Below, in pieces: positions 6,947 to 14,692 of a stretch of 23,519 nucleotides of DNA. Source of the stretch: an uncultured Corynebacterium sp. (GTDB lineage: Bacteria; Actinomycetota; Actinomycetes; Mycobacteriales; Mycobacteriaceae); the NCBI RefSeq assembly GCF_946998835.1, contig NZ_CAMQAZ010000035.1, positions 1 to 23,519 of the forward strand. Reading direction: 5' to 3'. The notes beneath the pieces are model-generated. The model did not search any database, was not told the DNA's origin, and was given only the letters and a program-made list of their open reading frames with translations. The translations under genes were made by a program, and so were the position numbers. The stretch's first letter is position 1; each line of letters starts with the position of its first letter.

Positions 6947-8059
6947 GTGAACCCGGATCTGAATGCTGACCTCAAAGAACTCGACGCGACGCTGACCACC
7001 ATTGAGAAGGTGGTCGATGTCGACGAGCTTTCCGACCGGATCAGGGAGTTGGAAGCCCAAGCCGCCGACCCGTCGCTGTGGGACGACCCCGACCATGCGC
7101 AGCAGGTCACCAGCGCACTGTCGCAGGCGCAGGCGAAGAAGAAAAAGATTGACTCCCTGCGCGAGCGCCTCGACGATCTCCCCGTGATGTACGAGCTCGC
7201 GGAAGAGGAGGGCGATTCCGATGCCGTCGAGATGGCCGATGCCGAGCGTGCTGACCTGCGCGCCGATATCGAGTCGCTCGAGGTCACGACCATGCTTTCG
7301 GGGCCTTACGACGAGCGCGAGGCCGTCATCAACATCCGCTCCGGTGCCGGTGGCGTGGATGCTGCCGACTGGGCCGAGATGCTCATGCGCATGTACCTGC
7401 GCTGGGCCGATAAGCACGGGCATAAGGTCGAGGTCTACGACACCTCCTACGCCGAAGAAGCCGGTATTAAGTCCGCTACCTTCGTTGTTCATGGCGAGTA
7501 CATGTACGGCACCCTCTCGGTCGAGCAGGGCGCGCACCGTCTGGTTCGCATCAGTCCTTTCGATAACCAGGGCCGCCGCCAGACCTCCTTCGCTGAGGTC
7601 GAAGTGCTGCCGGTCGTCGAGGAAACGGATCACATCGACATCCCCGAGTCAGATTTGCGTATCGACGTCTACCGCTCCTCCGGCCCAGGCGGGCAGTCGG
7701 TGAACACCACGGACTCCGCGGTCCGACTCACGCACGTCCCGACCGGCATCGTGGTGACTTGCCAGAACGAGAAGTCCCAGCACCAGAACAAGGCTTCCGC
7801 CATGCGAGTTCTGCAGGCGAAGTTGCTGGAGAAGAAGCGCCAGGAAGAGCGCGCAGAGCTGGATGCCCTCGGCGCAGGCGGCAATGCCTCGTGGGGTAAC
7901 CAGATGCGCTCCTATGTGCTGCACCCGTACCAGATGGTCAAGGATCTGCGTACCGAATACGAAATCAACAACCCACAGTCGGTCCTCGACGGTGACCTCG
8001 ACGGGTTCATCGAGGCCGGTATTCGCTGGCGCATGGCTCAGCAGTCCGAAGGAGAGTAG
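6947..8059 (+). CDS. prfB: Peptide chain release factor 2 (RF2)
   Basis: Class I release factor that reads UGA and UAA stop codons and triggers peptide release in the ribosome. The 370-aa product has the N-terminal helical domain, the codon-recognition tripeptide S-P-F (residues 203-205) typical of RF2, and the catalytic G-G-Q (248-250) in SSGPGGQSVNTTDSAVR. The start GTG 6947 gives V-N-P-D-L-x-A-D-L-K-E-L, the usual actinobacterial N-terminus; the frame stays open further upstream (to 6806), but that extension overlaps the divergent IMPase gene and is not RF2-like. No in-frame UGA or slippery site is present, so the programmed +1 frameshift known from E. coli prfB is absent. The gene ends 2 bp from the convergent HNH gene. 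In corynebacteria prfB normally precedes ftsE. Confidence 0.96.
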   Translation: MNPDLNADLKELDATLTTIEKVVDVDELSDRIRELEAQAADPSLWDDPDHAQQVTSALSQAQAKKKKIDSLRERLDDLPVMYELAEEEGDSDAVEMADAERADLRADIESLEVTTMLSGPYDEREAVINIRSGAGGVDAADWAEMLMRMYLRWADKHGHKVEVYDTSYAEEAGIKSATFVVHGEYMYGTLSVEQGAHRLVRISPFDNQGRRQTSFAEVEVLPVVEETDHIDIPESDLRIDVYRSSGPGGQSVNTTDSAVRLTHVPTGIVVTCQNEKSQHQNKASAMRVLQAKLLEKKRQEERAELDALGAGGNASWGNQMRSYVLHPYQMVKDLRTEYEINNPQSVLDGDLDGFIEAGIRWRMAQQSEGE

Positions 8060-8061
8060 CG

Positions 8062-9438
8062 CTAGAAGGGTGGTTCGTCTTCGATTTCTCCGTTTCTCTC
8101 GTTTTTGTTCATTCCCAGTTCTTCGCGAGCCTGATTTGTCAGCTCCTGTGATTCGCGGAGGTTTTCCAGCCGCTGCTCGTTGTATTCCTTGAGTGTCTGG
8201 GCTTTCTTCGTCTTGCGCAGATTGAAGGAGTAGCGACCATGGCCGGAGAGCGGCCCTGATTCTGTGCTGATTAGGGTCGTTTTTTCGGCGCTCTGGTCGG
8301 TGGCTGAGGTCCAGTACTCCACGCCGTCGATATCGCGGACTACGTTCCAGAGGCCGGCAGTTTTTAGATTGTGGTGCCGGCGGCACAAGCAATGGAGGTT
8401 GGGAGTCTCGGTTTGGCCGCCGTCTTCGGGATTCTCGTGGTTGTACGGCTGAATATGGTCGATGTCGCACTTCGTTGCATCGACATCGCAGCCGGGAAAG
8501 CGGCAAGTCCCATCTCTACCTTGTACGTAGGTGCGCTGCCGCTCTGTTGGCGAGTACTTTTCCGTTTTCTCGTCGGCCAGTAGCCGAATGCTGGTGACCC
8601 GGTCTAGCCAGGATTCAGTGGCAATCTTGTTAATCCACCCTAGGCCGCCAATCCAGGCCTCCTGAGGCTTGTCTTGGGCTAGTGGGCAGTACAGATTCAA
8701 CGTGGCCGTGACCTGCGCAGTTCCGTGTAGAAGGTGTGAAAAGGCTTCGACGAAGCCGCAGTCTCGGTCGGCGGTAATCTCTTCTAGGACCTTTTGGAAC
8801 TCAAGTGCCCGCTCAGGCACTAGGTCCATGGTGACTTCACTGATACCGTCCTTCAGCTCGAACTTTATGGACTCTCCAACTTTCTGTTCGATGCCTTTTT
8901 GAAACGAAGTGATTGGCGGATCGTACTCATTCTTGGGCCGCAAGAGAGGGCAGACTTCGTTAACAAGTCTTTGAATATTCTGCTGGAGGCTTCGGACCCC
9001 GCGGAGCACCTCACCATTGATTCTCGGCGTGATTAACTCGAGAAGATTATCTTCGAAGTACCTCACAGTCGAGGGATCATCCAGTGGGAGGATGGCCGAG
9101 GCGATAGCGCGCATGTGGGGCAGCGGTAGTTGTGCTCGCTTTAGTAGGAGCTCCTTTAACCGAGGGAGTCGCTCTAGTTGCATTCCAACGTCGATGTATT
9201 GGAGCGTTCTCGCGCGTGACATGCCAAGTGCGGGAGCAATCTTAGCGATGTAATCTTCGACATCTTTTGATGAAGAAGGCGGAACGCAAGCAAGCGCAAG
9301 CTTTAGGTCAGCTCGATTGCGTTCAATTCCAAGGCGAGCCGGTGCTGCTTGAGATATTTCATGGTGAAAGCGTGGAGCTGTCGCTTCCATTGCGGCTGCG
9401 TAAGTGCGCTTCCGCGGTATCCGTTCCCCGCTGGCCAT
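8062..9438 (-). CDS. DUF222 / HNH endonuclease domain protein
   Basis: A 458-aa protein of the actinobacterial DUF222 (13E12-like) group. The long N-terminal helical region (about 20-280) is the DUF222 part. The C-terminal HNH nuclease fold spans about 305-360: zinc-type C-R-F-P-G-C (312-317), Asp327-His328 in DIDHI, Asn347, and C-L-C-R-R-H-H (350-356). A charged tail of about 100 residues follows. HNH domains cut or nick DNA with a metal ion; for this group the biological role is not established, and many copies are found per genome in actinobacteria. The start ATG 9438 has AGGGGG 8 nt upstream. It lies against the direction of prfB and ftsE and splits that conserved pair; its base composition looks lower in GC than the flanking genes, so it may be an insertion. 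It appears intact. Confidence 0.85.
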   Translation of the reverse strand: MASGERIPRKRTYAAAMEATAPRFHHEISQAAPARLGIERNRADLKLALACVPPSSSKDVEDYIAKIAPALGMSRARTLQYIDVGMQLERLPRLKELLLKRAQLPLPHMRAIASAILPLDDPSTVRYFEDNLLELITPRINGEVLRGVRSLQQNIQRLVNEVCPLLRPKNEYDPPITSFQKGIEQKVGESIKFELKDGISEVTMDLVPERALEFQKVLEEITADRDCGFVEAFSHLLHGTAQVTATLNLYCPLAQDKPQEAWIGGLGWINKIATESWLDRVTSIRLLADEKTEKYSPTERQRTYVQGRDGTCRFPGCDVDATKCDIDHIQPYNHENPEDGGQTETPNLHCLCRRHHNLKTAGLWNVVRDIDGVEYWTSATDQSAEKTTLISTESGPLSGHGRYSFNLRKTKKAQTLKEYNEQRLENLRESQELTNQAREELGMNKNERNGEIEDEPPF

Positions 9439-9807
9439 TGTTCAATCCCCCTGAAAGATAAGGCCTGGACGCTGATAGTAAGAAGATGTGGAGAAAGTAT
9501 GTTCGACTAACTTAAGGTGGCTATCCCCAAGCTTTAAAGCAGCTTAGGTCTGGTATTGCGTGCTCTGGGATTCTGTTTAATTTGATCTTTCATAAATAGC
9601 CCTAGTCGAACAGGTGGGCGAAAACAAGGGTTTTGTGAAAAGTTTTGGGAAAATATTGTTGATGCGCCTCGCGGTCTGTGTTGTTGTGGGTGCTGCACTG
9701 GCCACTTCTGCACTAGTCACCCTTGCGCTAGCTCTATTTGCCTGCGCCCCTCAAGGGCGCCGCCGGTGTCCTGCGCTACACGCCGATGTCCCGTGTTGTA
9801 TATTTCA

Positions 9808-9843
9808 GAGTGACTTGAGTGGCTTAAGTGGTTAGAGTGTCTA
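9808..9843 (+). repeat. Four imperfect 9-nt tandem repeats before ftsE
   Basis: GAGTGACTT, GAGTGGCTT, AAGTGGTTA and GAGTGTCTA follow each other without gaps and end 3 nt before the ftsE ATG. The shared core is RAGTGNYTW. It overlaps the probable ftsE -10 box (9833-9838), so it could influence promoter or translation activity. Confidence 0.7.
9833..9838 (+). promoter_or_regulatory. -10 box TAGAGT for ftsE (probably leaderless)
   Basis: TAGAGT lies 8 nt before the ATG at 9847; no Shine-Dalgarno is visible there. An alternative is TATATT (9799-9804), about 43 nt before the start, which would give a short leader containing the 9-nt repeats. Confidence 0.4.
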
Positions 9844-9846
9844 GTT

Positions 9847-10536
9847 ATGATCACTTTCGACGGGGTTACCAAGTCCTACTCGACTTCTAGCCGACCAGCT
9901 CTCGACGACGTTTCAGTCCATATAGATAAAGGTGAATTTGTCTTTCTTATCGGACCGTCGGGCTCTGGTAAGTCGACGTTCCTGCGCCTTATGGTGCGTG
10001 AAGAGAAAGTGGATTCAGGAAAATTAACGGTCGCAGACCATGATCTGACCAAGATCTCTCGCCGCAACATTCCGAAGTTGCGCCAAAAGGTGGGTTACGT
10101 CTTCCAGGACTTCCGCCTTTTGCCAAAGAAGACCGTGTACGAAAATGTCGCCTTCGCGCTTCAGGTGATTGGTAAGTCGAAGGCGAAGATTGACAAGGCT
10201 GTTCCGGAAACGCTGGAAATGGTCGGCCTCGCAGGTAAGGAGAACCGCTACCCGCACGAACTGTCGGGTGGTGAGCAGCAGCGCGTCGCCATCGCGCGCG
10301 CCTTCGTAAATCGCCCGCTCATCCTGCTTGCCGACGAGCCCACCGGCAACCTCGACCCAAGCACCGCCGGTGACATCATGCTCTTGCTCGACCGCATCAA
10401 TCGCATGGGCACGACGGTTATCGTGTCGACTCACGACAGTGATGCCGTGGACTCCATGCGCCGTCGTGTGCTGGAGCTGGAGTTGGGACGTCTTGTGCGT
10501 GACGACGCCACGGGTGTTTACGGCCTGAACAATTAG
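9847..10536 (+). CDS. ftsE: Cell-division ABC transporter ATP-binding protein FtsE
   Basis: ATPase of the FtsEX complex, which sits at the division site on the inner face of the membrane and switches on peptidoglycan hydrolases (RipC-type in actinobacteria). The 229-aa product is the usual length and carries Walker A GPSGSGKST (36-44), the Q-loop Gln87 in YVFQD, the signature LSGGEQQ (139-145), Walker B LILLADEPT (158-166) and the switch His196 in VSTHD. It is followed by ftsX after 48 bp on the same strand, so the two form an operon. The start ATG 9847 fits the family N-terminus (M-I-T-F-D-G-V-T-K-S-Y); there is no ribosome binding site and a leaderless promoter is likely. Confidence 0.97.
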   Translation: MITFDGVTKSYSTSSRPALDDVSVHIDKGEFVFLIGPSGSGKSTFLRLMVREEKVDSGKLTVADHDLTKISRRNIPKLRQKVGYVFQDFRLLPKKTVYENVAFALQVIGKSKAKIDKAVPETLEMVGLAGKENRYPHELSGGEQQRVAIARAFVNRPLILLADEPTGNLDPSTAGDIMLLLDRINRMGTTVIVSTHDSDAVDSMRRRVLELELGRLVRDDATGVYGLNN

Positions 10537-10584
10537 CGGATAGTCCACCGGTAGAAGAACTCATTCGAAAGGTATTACTGACCT

Positions 10585-11487
10585 ATGAAGACTCGCTTTG
10601 TCCTCGGTGAGGCTTTCTCCTCCTTGGGCCGAAACGTGACCATGACCATCGCCATGATCATTACGACCGCAGTGTCATTGGCGCTGCTCGCAACCGGCAT
10701 TCTAGTGACAGAACAGACCAGCCGCACGAAGGATCTCTATCTCGATCGAGTGGAAGTTCAGATCGAGCTGAGTGAAAAAGTCTCCGCCGAAGATCAAACG
10801 TGCTCCTCGACGGAGTGTGCTGAGGTCGTCGATAAGCTTGAAGGAACTGACGGCGTCGAATCTGTGACATTCCGAAATCGTCAGCAGAACTTTGACCACT
10901 TCGTGGAGATGTTCAAGGACAGTGACCCCGTGCTCGTGGAAAACGCGACGCCGGAGTCGCTGCCGGCTGTCGTGATGGTGCGCCTGACCGATCCGACAGA
11001 CGTCAGCCCGCTGGATCCGATTCGGGAGTTGCCACAGGTCGACCACGTCACTGACCAGCATGAAGAGGTCGGAACTGCGGCGCAGAACTTGGATTCGGTG
11101 CGAAATGCGACCTTCCTGCTGGCGGCAGTGCAGGCCGTTGCCGCGGTGTTCCTGATTGCGAACATGGTGCAGATTGCGGCGTTCTCGCGTCGTAAGGAAG
11201 TTGAGATTATGCGCATGGTCGGTGCCAGCCGATGGTTTACGCAGGCGCCGTTCGTTCTTGAAGCTGTGATTGCGTCGCTGATTGGTGGACTGCTGGCTAT
11301 CGGCGCGCTGTTCCTGGGTAAGGCGACGGTCATCGATCCAGCGCTGGGCAACCTGTACAAGGCACAGCTCCTGGCGCCGCTGACCAACGGTGATATTGGT
11401 GTGGTGGCGCCGATTGTGGTCATTATCGGCATGGTCTTCGCAGGCCTTGTTGCACAGGTCACGCTGCGTCTTTACTCGCGTGACTAG
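10585..11487 (+). CDS. ftsX: Cell-division protein FtsX
   Basis: Membrane partner of FtsE. The 300-aa product has the standard FtsX plan: a short cytoplasmic N-terminus, membrane helix 1 (about 20-43), an extracellular domain (about 45-172) that in mycobacteria binds and activates the hydrolase RipC, then three helices (about 175-198, 225-248 and 270-291) and a short basic end. The cytoplasmic loop R-R-K-E-V-E-I-M-R-M-V-G-A-S is the conserved coupling region facing FtsE. The extracellular domain carries Cys73 and Cys78, five residues apart, which could form a disulfide. The start ATG 10585 has GAAAGG 12 nt upstream. In C. glutamicum smpB follows; here it does not. Confidence 0.96.
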   Translation: MKTRFVLGEAFSSLGRNVTMTIAMIITTAVSLALLATGILVTEQTSRTKDLYLDRVEVQIELSEKVSAEDQTCSSTECAEVVDKLEGTDGVESVTFRNRQQNFDHFVEMFKDSDPVLVENATPESLPAVVMVRLTDPTDVSPLDPIRELPQVDHVTDQHEEVGTAAQNLDSVRNATFLLAAVQAVAAVFLIANMVQIAAFSRRKEVEIMRMVGASRWFTQAPFVLEAVIASLIGGLLAIGALFLGKATVIDPALGNLYKAQLLAPLTNGDIGVVAPIVVIIGMVFAGLVAQVTLRLYSRD

Positions 11488-11557
11488 GGCCCCAATTAGG
11501 TTTGCGATTAGACCCCTCGGTTAAACCCGGTGAATAGGGTCAGGGCAGAGTGCCGGG

Positions 11558-11563
11558 TAAGCT
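11558..11563 (+). promoter_or_regulatory. -10 box TAAGCT for the PPK2 gene (leaderless)
   Basis: TAAGCT ends 7 nt before ATG 11571. This favours ATG 11571 as start over the in-frame GTG at 11550. A second TANNNT, TAGGGT at 11535-11540, lies upstream and could serve the GTG instead. Confidence 0.5.
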
Positions 11564-11570
11564 GAGGACT

Positions 11571-12467
11571 ATGAATAATGACGACGTTCAGCGCCCACCG
11601 AAGCTCGACAAGAAAGCTTATGAAGCCGAGCTCAAAAAGCTCCAGGCAGAGCTCGTCGAAATGCAGCAGTGGGTGGTAGAAACCGGTGCCCGAATTGTCA
11701 TCGTGATGGAGGGTCGTGACGCTGCCGGCAAGGGGTCGGCCATTAAGCGCATCACGCAGTACCTGAATCCCCGTACCTGTCGCATTGAGGCTCTGCCGGC
11801 TCCGACGAGCCGTGAGCAGGGTCAGTGGTACTTCCAGCGTTATGTTGAGAAGCTGCCGACTGCCGGCGAAATCGTGATTTTCGACCGCTCCTGGTACAAC
11901 CGCGCCGGCGTTGAGCGCGTCATGGGCTTCTGTACTTCGCAGGAGTACCGTCGCTTCCTGCACCAGGCTCCAATCTTCGAGCGTCTGCTGGTTGAAGACG
12001 GCATTATCCTGCGCAAATACTGGTTCTCCGTGTCGGACGAGGAGCAGGTTGCTCGCTTCAAGTCCCGTCGTGAAGATCCGCTGCGCCGCTGGAAGCTCTC
12101 GCCGATGGACCTGGAGTCCATCACTCGCTGGGAGGACTACTCCCGCGCTAAGGATGAGATGTTCATCCACACTGATATCCCGTCCGCGCCGTGGTTCACG
12201 GTTGAGTCCGAGGACAAGAAGCGCTCGCGTATCAATGTCATCAACCACCTGCTGACCACCATTCCGTACGAGCACATTCAGCGGGATGTTCCGGAAATTC
12301 CAGAGCGTCCGGAGTCTGAGGGGAGCTACGAGCGTCCACCGCGCACTGAATTCCGCTATGTGCCGGACGTGGCCGCGAAGCTCGAAGCTGACCGTGTGAA
12401 GGGTGCAGGCAAGTCCGGTAAGAAGGGCAAGAAGCACAAGAAGGACAAGAAGAGCAAGAAGAAGTAG
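11571..12467 (+). CDS. ppk2: Polyphosphate kinase 2 (PPK2 family)
   Basis: Cytoplasmic kinase that moves phosphate between polyphosphate and nucleotides; corynebacterial PPK2 enzymes work on NDP/NTP pairs. The 298-aa product shows Walker A EGRDAAGKGS (47-56), Walker B V-I-F-D-R-S-W-Y-N-R-A-G (102-113) and the lid region with R-R-E-D-P-L-R-R-W-K-L-S-P-M-D (167-180), all diagnostic of PPK2. The last 25 residues form a lysine-rich tail (K-K-G-K-K-H-K-K-D-K-K), which could bind polyphosphate or nucleic acid. An upstream in-frame GTG (11550) would add seven residues; I chose ATG 11571 because of the -10 box 7 nt before it. It lies 83 bp after ftsX, in the place of smpB, but is probably transcribed on its own. 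Whether it makes ATP/GTP or polyphosphate in the cell is not shown. Confidence 0.93.
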   Translation: MNNDDVQRPPKLDKKAYEAELKKLQAELVEMQQWVVETGARIVIVMEGRDAAGKGSAIKRITQYLNPRTCRIEALPAPTSREQGQWYFQRYVEKLPTAGEIVIFDRSWYNRAGVERVMGFCTSQEYRRFLHQAPIFERLLVEDGIILRKYWFSVSDEEQVARFKSRREDPLRRWKLSPMDLESITRWEDYSRAKDEMFIHTDIPSAPWFTVESEDKKRSRINVINHLLTTIPYEHIQRDVPEIPERPESEGSYERPPRTEFRYVPDVAAKLEADRVKGAGKSGKKGKKHKKDKKSKKK

Positions 12468-12557
12468 CTTCGTTGTTCAGGCAGTTCTAGCCGCCGTCAG
12501 TCGTTCCATCAAGTCAGAGCCTTTCCATAGATAGTTATCTGTGTCACACTGGGTGGC

Positions 12558-13685
12558 ATGACTGCTACTGATAACGGTTCTGGCACTGCACGCATCGAGG
12601 TCAATGAGCCAAAGGTGCTGCGAGAAGTCCACGGGCGATCAGGTCACCTTCGGCTGAACAGGCCGAAGGCGCTTAATTCGCTCGATTTGGATATGGTCAC
12701 CGAGGTCGTCGAGGGGCTCCGCGCATGGCGTGACGACGACCCGGTGGATCACATTGTTGTTTCATCCGGTCACCCCAAGGCGTTTTGTGCCGGTGGTGAC
12801 GTGCGCGCAGTTCGGCAGGCTGTGCTCGACGGGTTTCCGGAGCGGGGGGAGAAGTTCTTCCGGGACGAGTACGAGATGAATGCGTTGATTGCGGATTTTG
12901 CGCAGTCGAAGCCGTATATCTCGATTATTGATGGCATCGCCATGGGCGGTGGCCTCGGCGTTTCTATGCATGGCTCCCACCGAATTGTCACTGAGCGAGC
13001 CAGCGCATCCATGCCAGAAATGGCGATTGGCTTTGTTCCCGATGTGGGAATTACGCACTTTTCGCAGCACGTGAGCACACGATTAGGGGGTCCTTCGCCG
13101 GCGATTGCTCGGTTTGCAGGATTGACCGGTTACCGCCTAACTGCGGCGGACATGCTGTGGGCTGGATGGGCAACACATGCGGTGCCATCCGCGCAACTGG
13201 AGGAATTTGTCGCGACACTGGATCGCGATGGAATTGATTCGGCGCTCGCGGAGTATGCGCTCGATGTGGACTCGGCTGAGGCTCGCGAGCTGCTCGGGGA
13301 ACCGCAGTTGGCCGAGTGGAGCGATTGCATCGAGGCCTGCTTTGGCGCTGATACCTGGTTGGAGATTGAGCGTGCTCTCAATGAGGCCGCTGAGGCTGGC
13401 GCTTGTGCCTCGTCAACAGTGGAGACCTTCCGTGACCTACTCGAGCCCGCTAACCCCGAGAGCCTCGTGGCGGCAGTGGAGCTGTACGCAGCGAACGCTG
13501 GTACGGAGGTTTCGCTGCAGGAAGCCCTAGATCGGGAGATGAAGCTCGGCGCTTACTTGCGTCAGCACCCGAATTTTGCCGAGGGCGTGCGTGCGGTGCT
13601 GGTAGATAAGGATCGCAATGCCTCCTTCAAACCCGCCACTGTGCAGGAGGTTGATGTCGAGGCGATTCGGCAGCATTTGCCTTAA
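12558..13685 (+). CDS. 3-hydroxyisobutyryl-CoA hydrolase
   Basis: Enoyl-CoA-hydratase/crotonase-fold enzyme of 375 aa, which releases CoA from 3-hydroxyisobutyryl-CoA in valine breakdown. The long crotonase form with the K-A-F-C-A-G-G-D-V oxyanion-hole segment (74-82), G-I-A-M-G-G-G-L-G (126-134) and M-P-E-M-A-I-G-F-V-P-D-V-G with Glu154 and Asp162 spaced as in human HIBCH separates it from plain enoyl-CoA hydratases. The start ATG 12558 lacks a proper ribosome site (GGGTGG is 1 nt away); CACACT 7 nt before is a poor -10 match, so a leaderless mRNA is possible. A small palindrome, GTGT-C-ACAC (12541-12549), covers that position. The TAA overlaps the stop of the convergent ATPase gene. No other valine-pathway gene lies nearby. 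Confidence 0.88.
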   Translation: MTATDNGSGTARIEVNEPKVLREVHGRSGHLRLNRPKALNSLDLDMVTEVVEGLRAWRDDDPVDHIVVSSGHPKAFCAGGDVRAVRQAVLDGFPERGEKFFRDEYEMNALIADFAQSKPYISIIDGIAMGGGLGVSMHGSHRIVTERASASMPEMAIGFVPDVGITHFSQHVSTRLGGPSPAIARFAGLTGYRLTAADMLWAGWATHAVPSAQLEEFVATLDRDGIDSALAEYALDVDSAEARELLGEPQLAEWSDCIEACFGADTWLEIERALNEAAEAGACASSTVETFRDLLEPANPESLVAAVELYAANAGTEVSLQEALDREMKLGAYLRQHPNFAEGVRAVLVDKDRNASFKPATVQEVDVEAIRQHLP

Positions 13686-14641
13686 ACAAAGCTGTGGCGG
13701 CCCGTCGTCGGTGCGAAGTCATCGGCAATCATGGCAGCCAGTTCAAGGTAGCTCTGGGCAGTGGCGGGCCGGAGGCTGTCGAGCTCGATACTCGCGCCGT
13801 TGGCGATGTGCGGGTCATAGGGAATGACCTGCACTGCGCGGCAGCGCTGGGCAAAGAGCTCGTGCACGGACTGCGCTGAAAGCCCCTGCTTGGATAGCTG
13901 GTTGATGACCACAACGGTAGTGGAGACCAGCCGCTCGAACCCGTGCGCTGAAAGCCAATCCAATGTTGTCCAGGCACTCTTCACTCCGTCCAGTGCGGGC
14001 GTGGTGACCAGCACAAGGCAGTTAGCTGAGGACAGGATTGAGCCTGCAATGGGTTGCATGAGGCCGGTGCCACAATCGGTCAAACTCACGTTGTAATGCC
14101 GCCGAAGGATGTTGAGGGCTGCACAGTATTCGTCGTCGGTAAGCGCGATCGTCGAGGTCGGATTCTGATCGCTGCCGACCACCTCTAGGCGTGATGGCGT
14201 GTGTGAAGTGTATGCGCGGACCTGCGCGTATTTGTCCGTATCCGGGGCATGCAACAGGTCGCGAATAGACGCTGGGTTGGCCGAGGTCACACGCGCGCCG
14301 AGCGTGCCGAAGTCCGGGTTCGCGTCGATGGCGACGATGCGATCACTGCGAAGGCTCGCTAACGTAGCACCCAGGCACATGGTCGTCGACGTCTTGCCGA
14401 CGCCACCTTTCACACTGATGACGGCGATGTTGTAGTCGCCGTAGATGGGCTGGCGCACCCGCTCTATCAACTCGCGTTGCTTGCGTGCCGACGACGATTC
14501 CCGCGGCGAAATCGTGCCCCGAGTGGCCTTGTGCACCCAGCTGCGCCAACCCGATTGTGCCGCCGGCCGCGAATTCAGGCTAACCGCCAAATCTGAGACC
14601 GAAAGTGCGTGGTTTGCTGTGTGGCTGGTGGTGGAAGTCAT
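13682..14641 (-). CDS. MinD/ParA-like P-loop ATPase
   Basis: A 319-aa member of the ParA/MinD/Mrp deviant-Walker ATPases. Residues 1-66 are a polar, Ser/Arg-rich extension without a known domain; the ATPase part begins near 69 with I-A-V-I-S-V-K-G-G-V-G-K-T-S-T (72-86; the K-G-G-V-G-K-T lysines are the deviant Walker A pair) and A-I-D-A-N-P-D (104-110) as Walker A'. Overall it resembles the MinD-like proteins linked to ESX secretion or cell-surface/pole organisation in actinobacteria rather than the chromosome ParA, since no parB or parS is near. The start ATG 14641 has GAGGGG 9 nt upstream; ATG 14650 and TTG 14671 in frame are alternatives. It follows the YwiC-like gene by about 50 bp on the same strand and may be co-transcribed with it. 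Its role is unknown. Confidence 0.75.
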   Translation of the reverse strand: MTSTTSHTANHALSVSDLAVSLNSRPAAQSGWRSWVHKATRGTISPRESSSARKQRELIERVRQPIYGDYNIAVISVKGGVGKTSTTMCLGATLASLRSDRIVAIDANPDFGTLGARVTSANPASIRDLLHAPDTDKYAQVRAYTSHTPSRLEVVGSDQNPTSTIALTDDEYCAALNILRRHYNVSLTDCGTGLMQPIAGSILSSANCLVLVTTPALDGVKSAWTTLDWLSAHGFERLVSTTVVVINQLSKQGLSAQSVHELFAQRCRAVQVIPYDPHIANGASIELDSLRPATAQSYLELAAMIADDFAPTTGRHSFV

Positions 14642-14692
14642 AGACCTCATCCCCTCCCCAAAAATCCCCAAAGTTTCTCCCCGCCGTTGTTT

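Larger units (their letters stand above)
9439..9846. other. 408-bp gap between HNH gene and ftsE
   Basis: The left part should carry the HNH gene promoter and leader (AGGGGG ribosome site near 9447-9452). The right part holds the ftsE promoter region and a 4 x 9-nt repeat. A 73-codon plus-strand frame (9614-9835) with one hydrophobic stretch fills the middle, but has no ribosome site and uses rare ATA, CTA and TTA codons; I do not call it a gene. Confidence 0.5.

Noticed and set aside
6947..7060. Programmed frameshift in prfB
   Set aside because: The frame is continuous from GTG 6947 to the stop, with no in-frame UGA or slippery CTT-TGA site.
9614..9835. 73-codon frame with one hydrophobic stretch between the HNH gene and ftsE, its TAG inside the ftsE -10 box
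   Set aside because: GTG start without ribosome site or -10 box, rare codons (ATA, CTA, TTA), cysteine-rich end of no known type. The stop/-10 overlap is suggestive but one in three by chance.
11508..12437. 309-codon frame opposite the PPK2 gene
   Set aside because: Antisense shadow; the plus strand encodes a complete PPK2 with all motifs.
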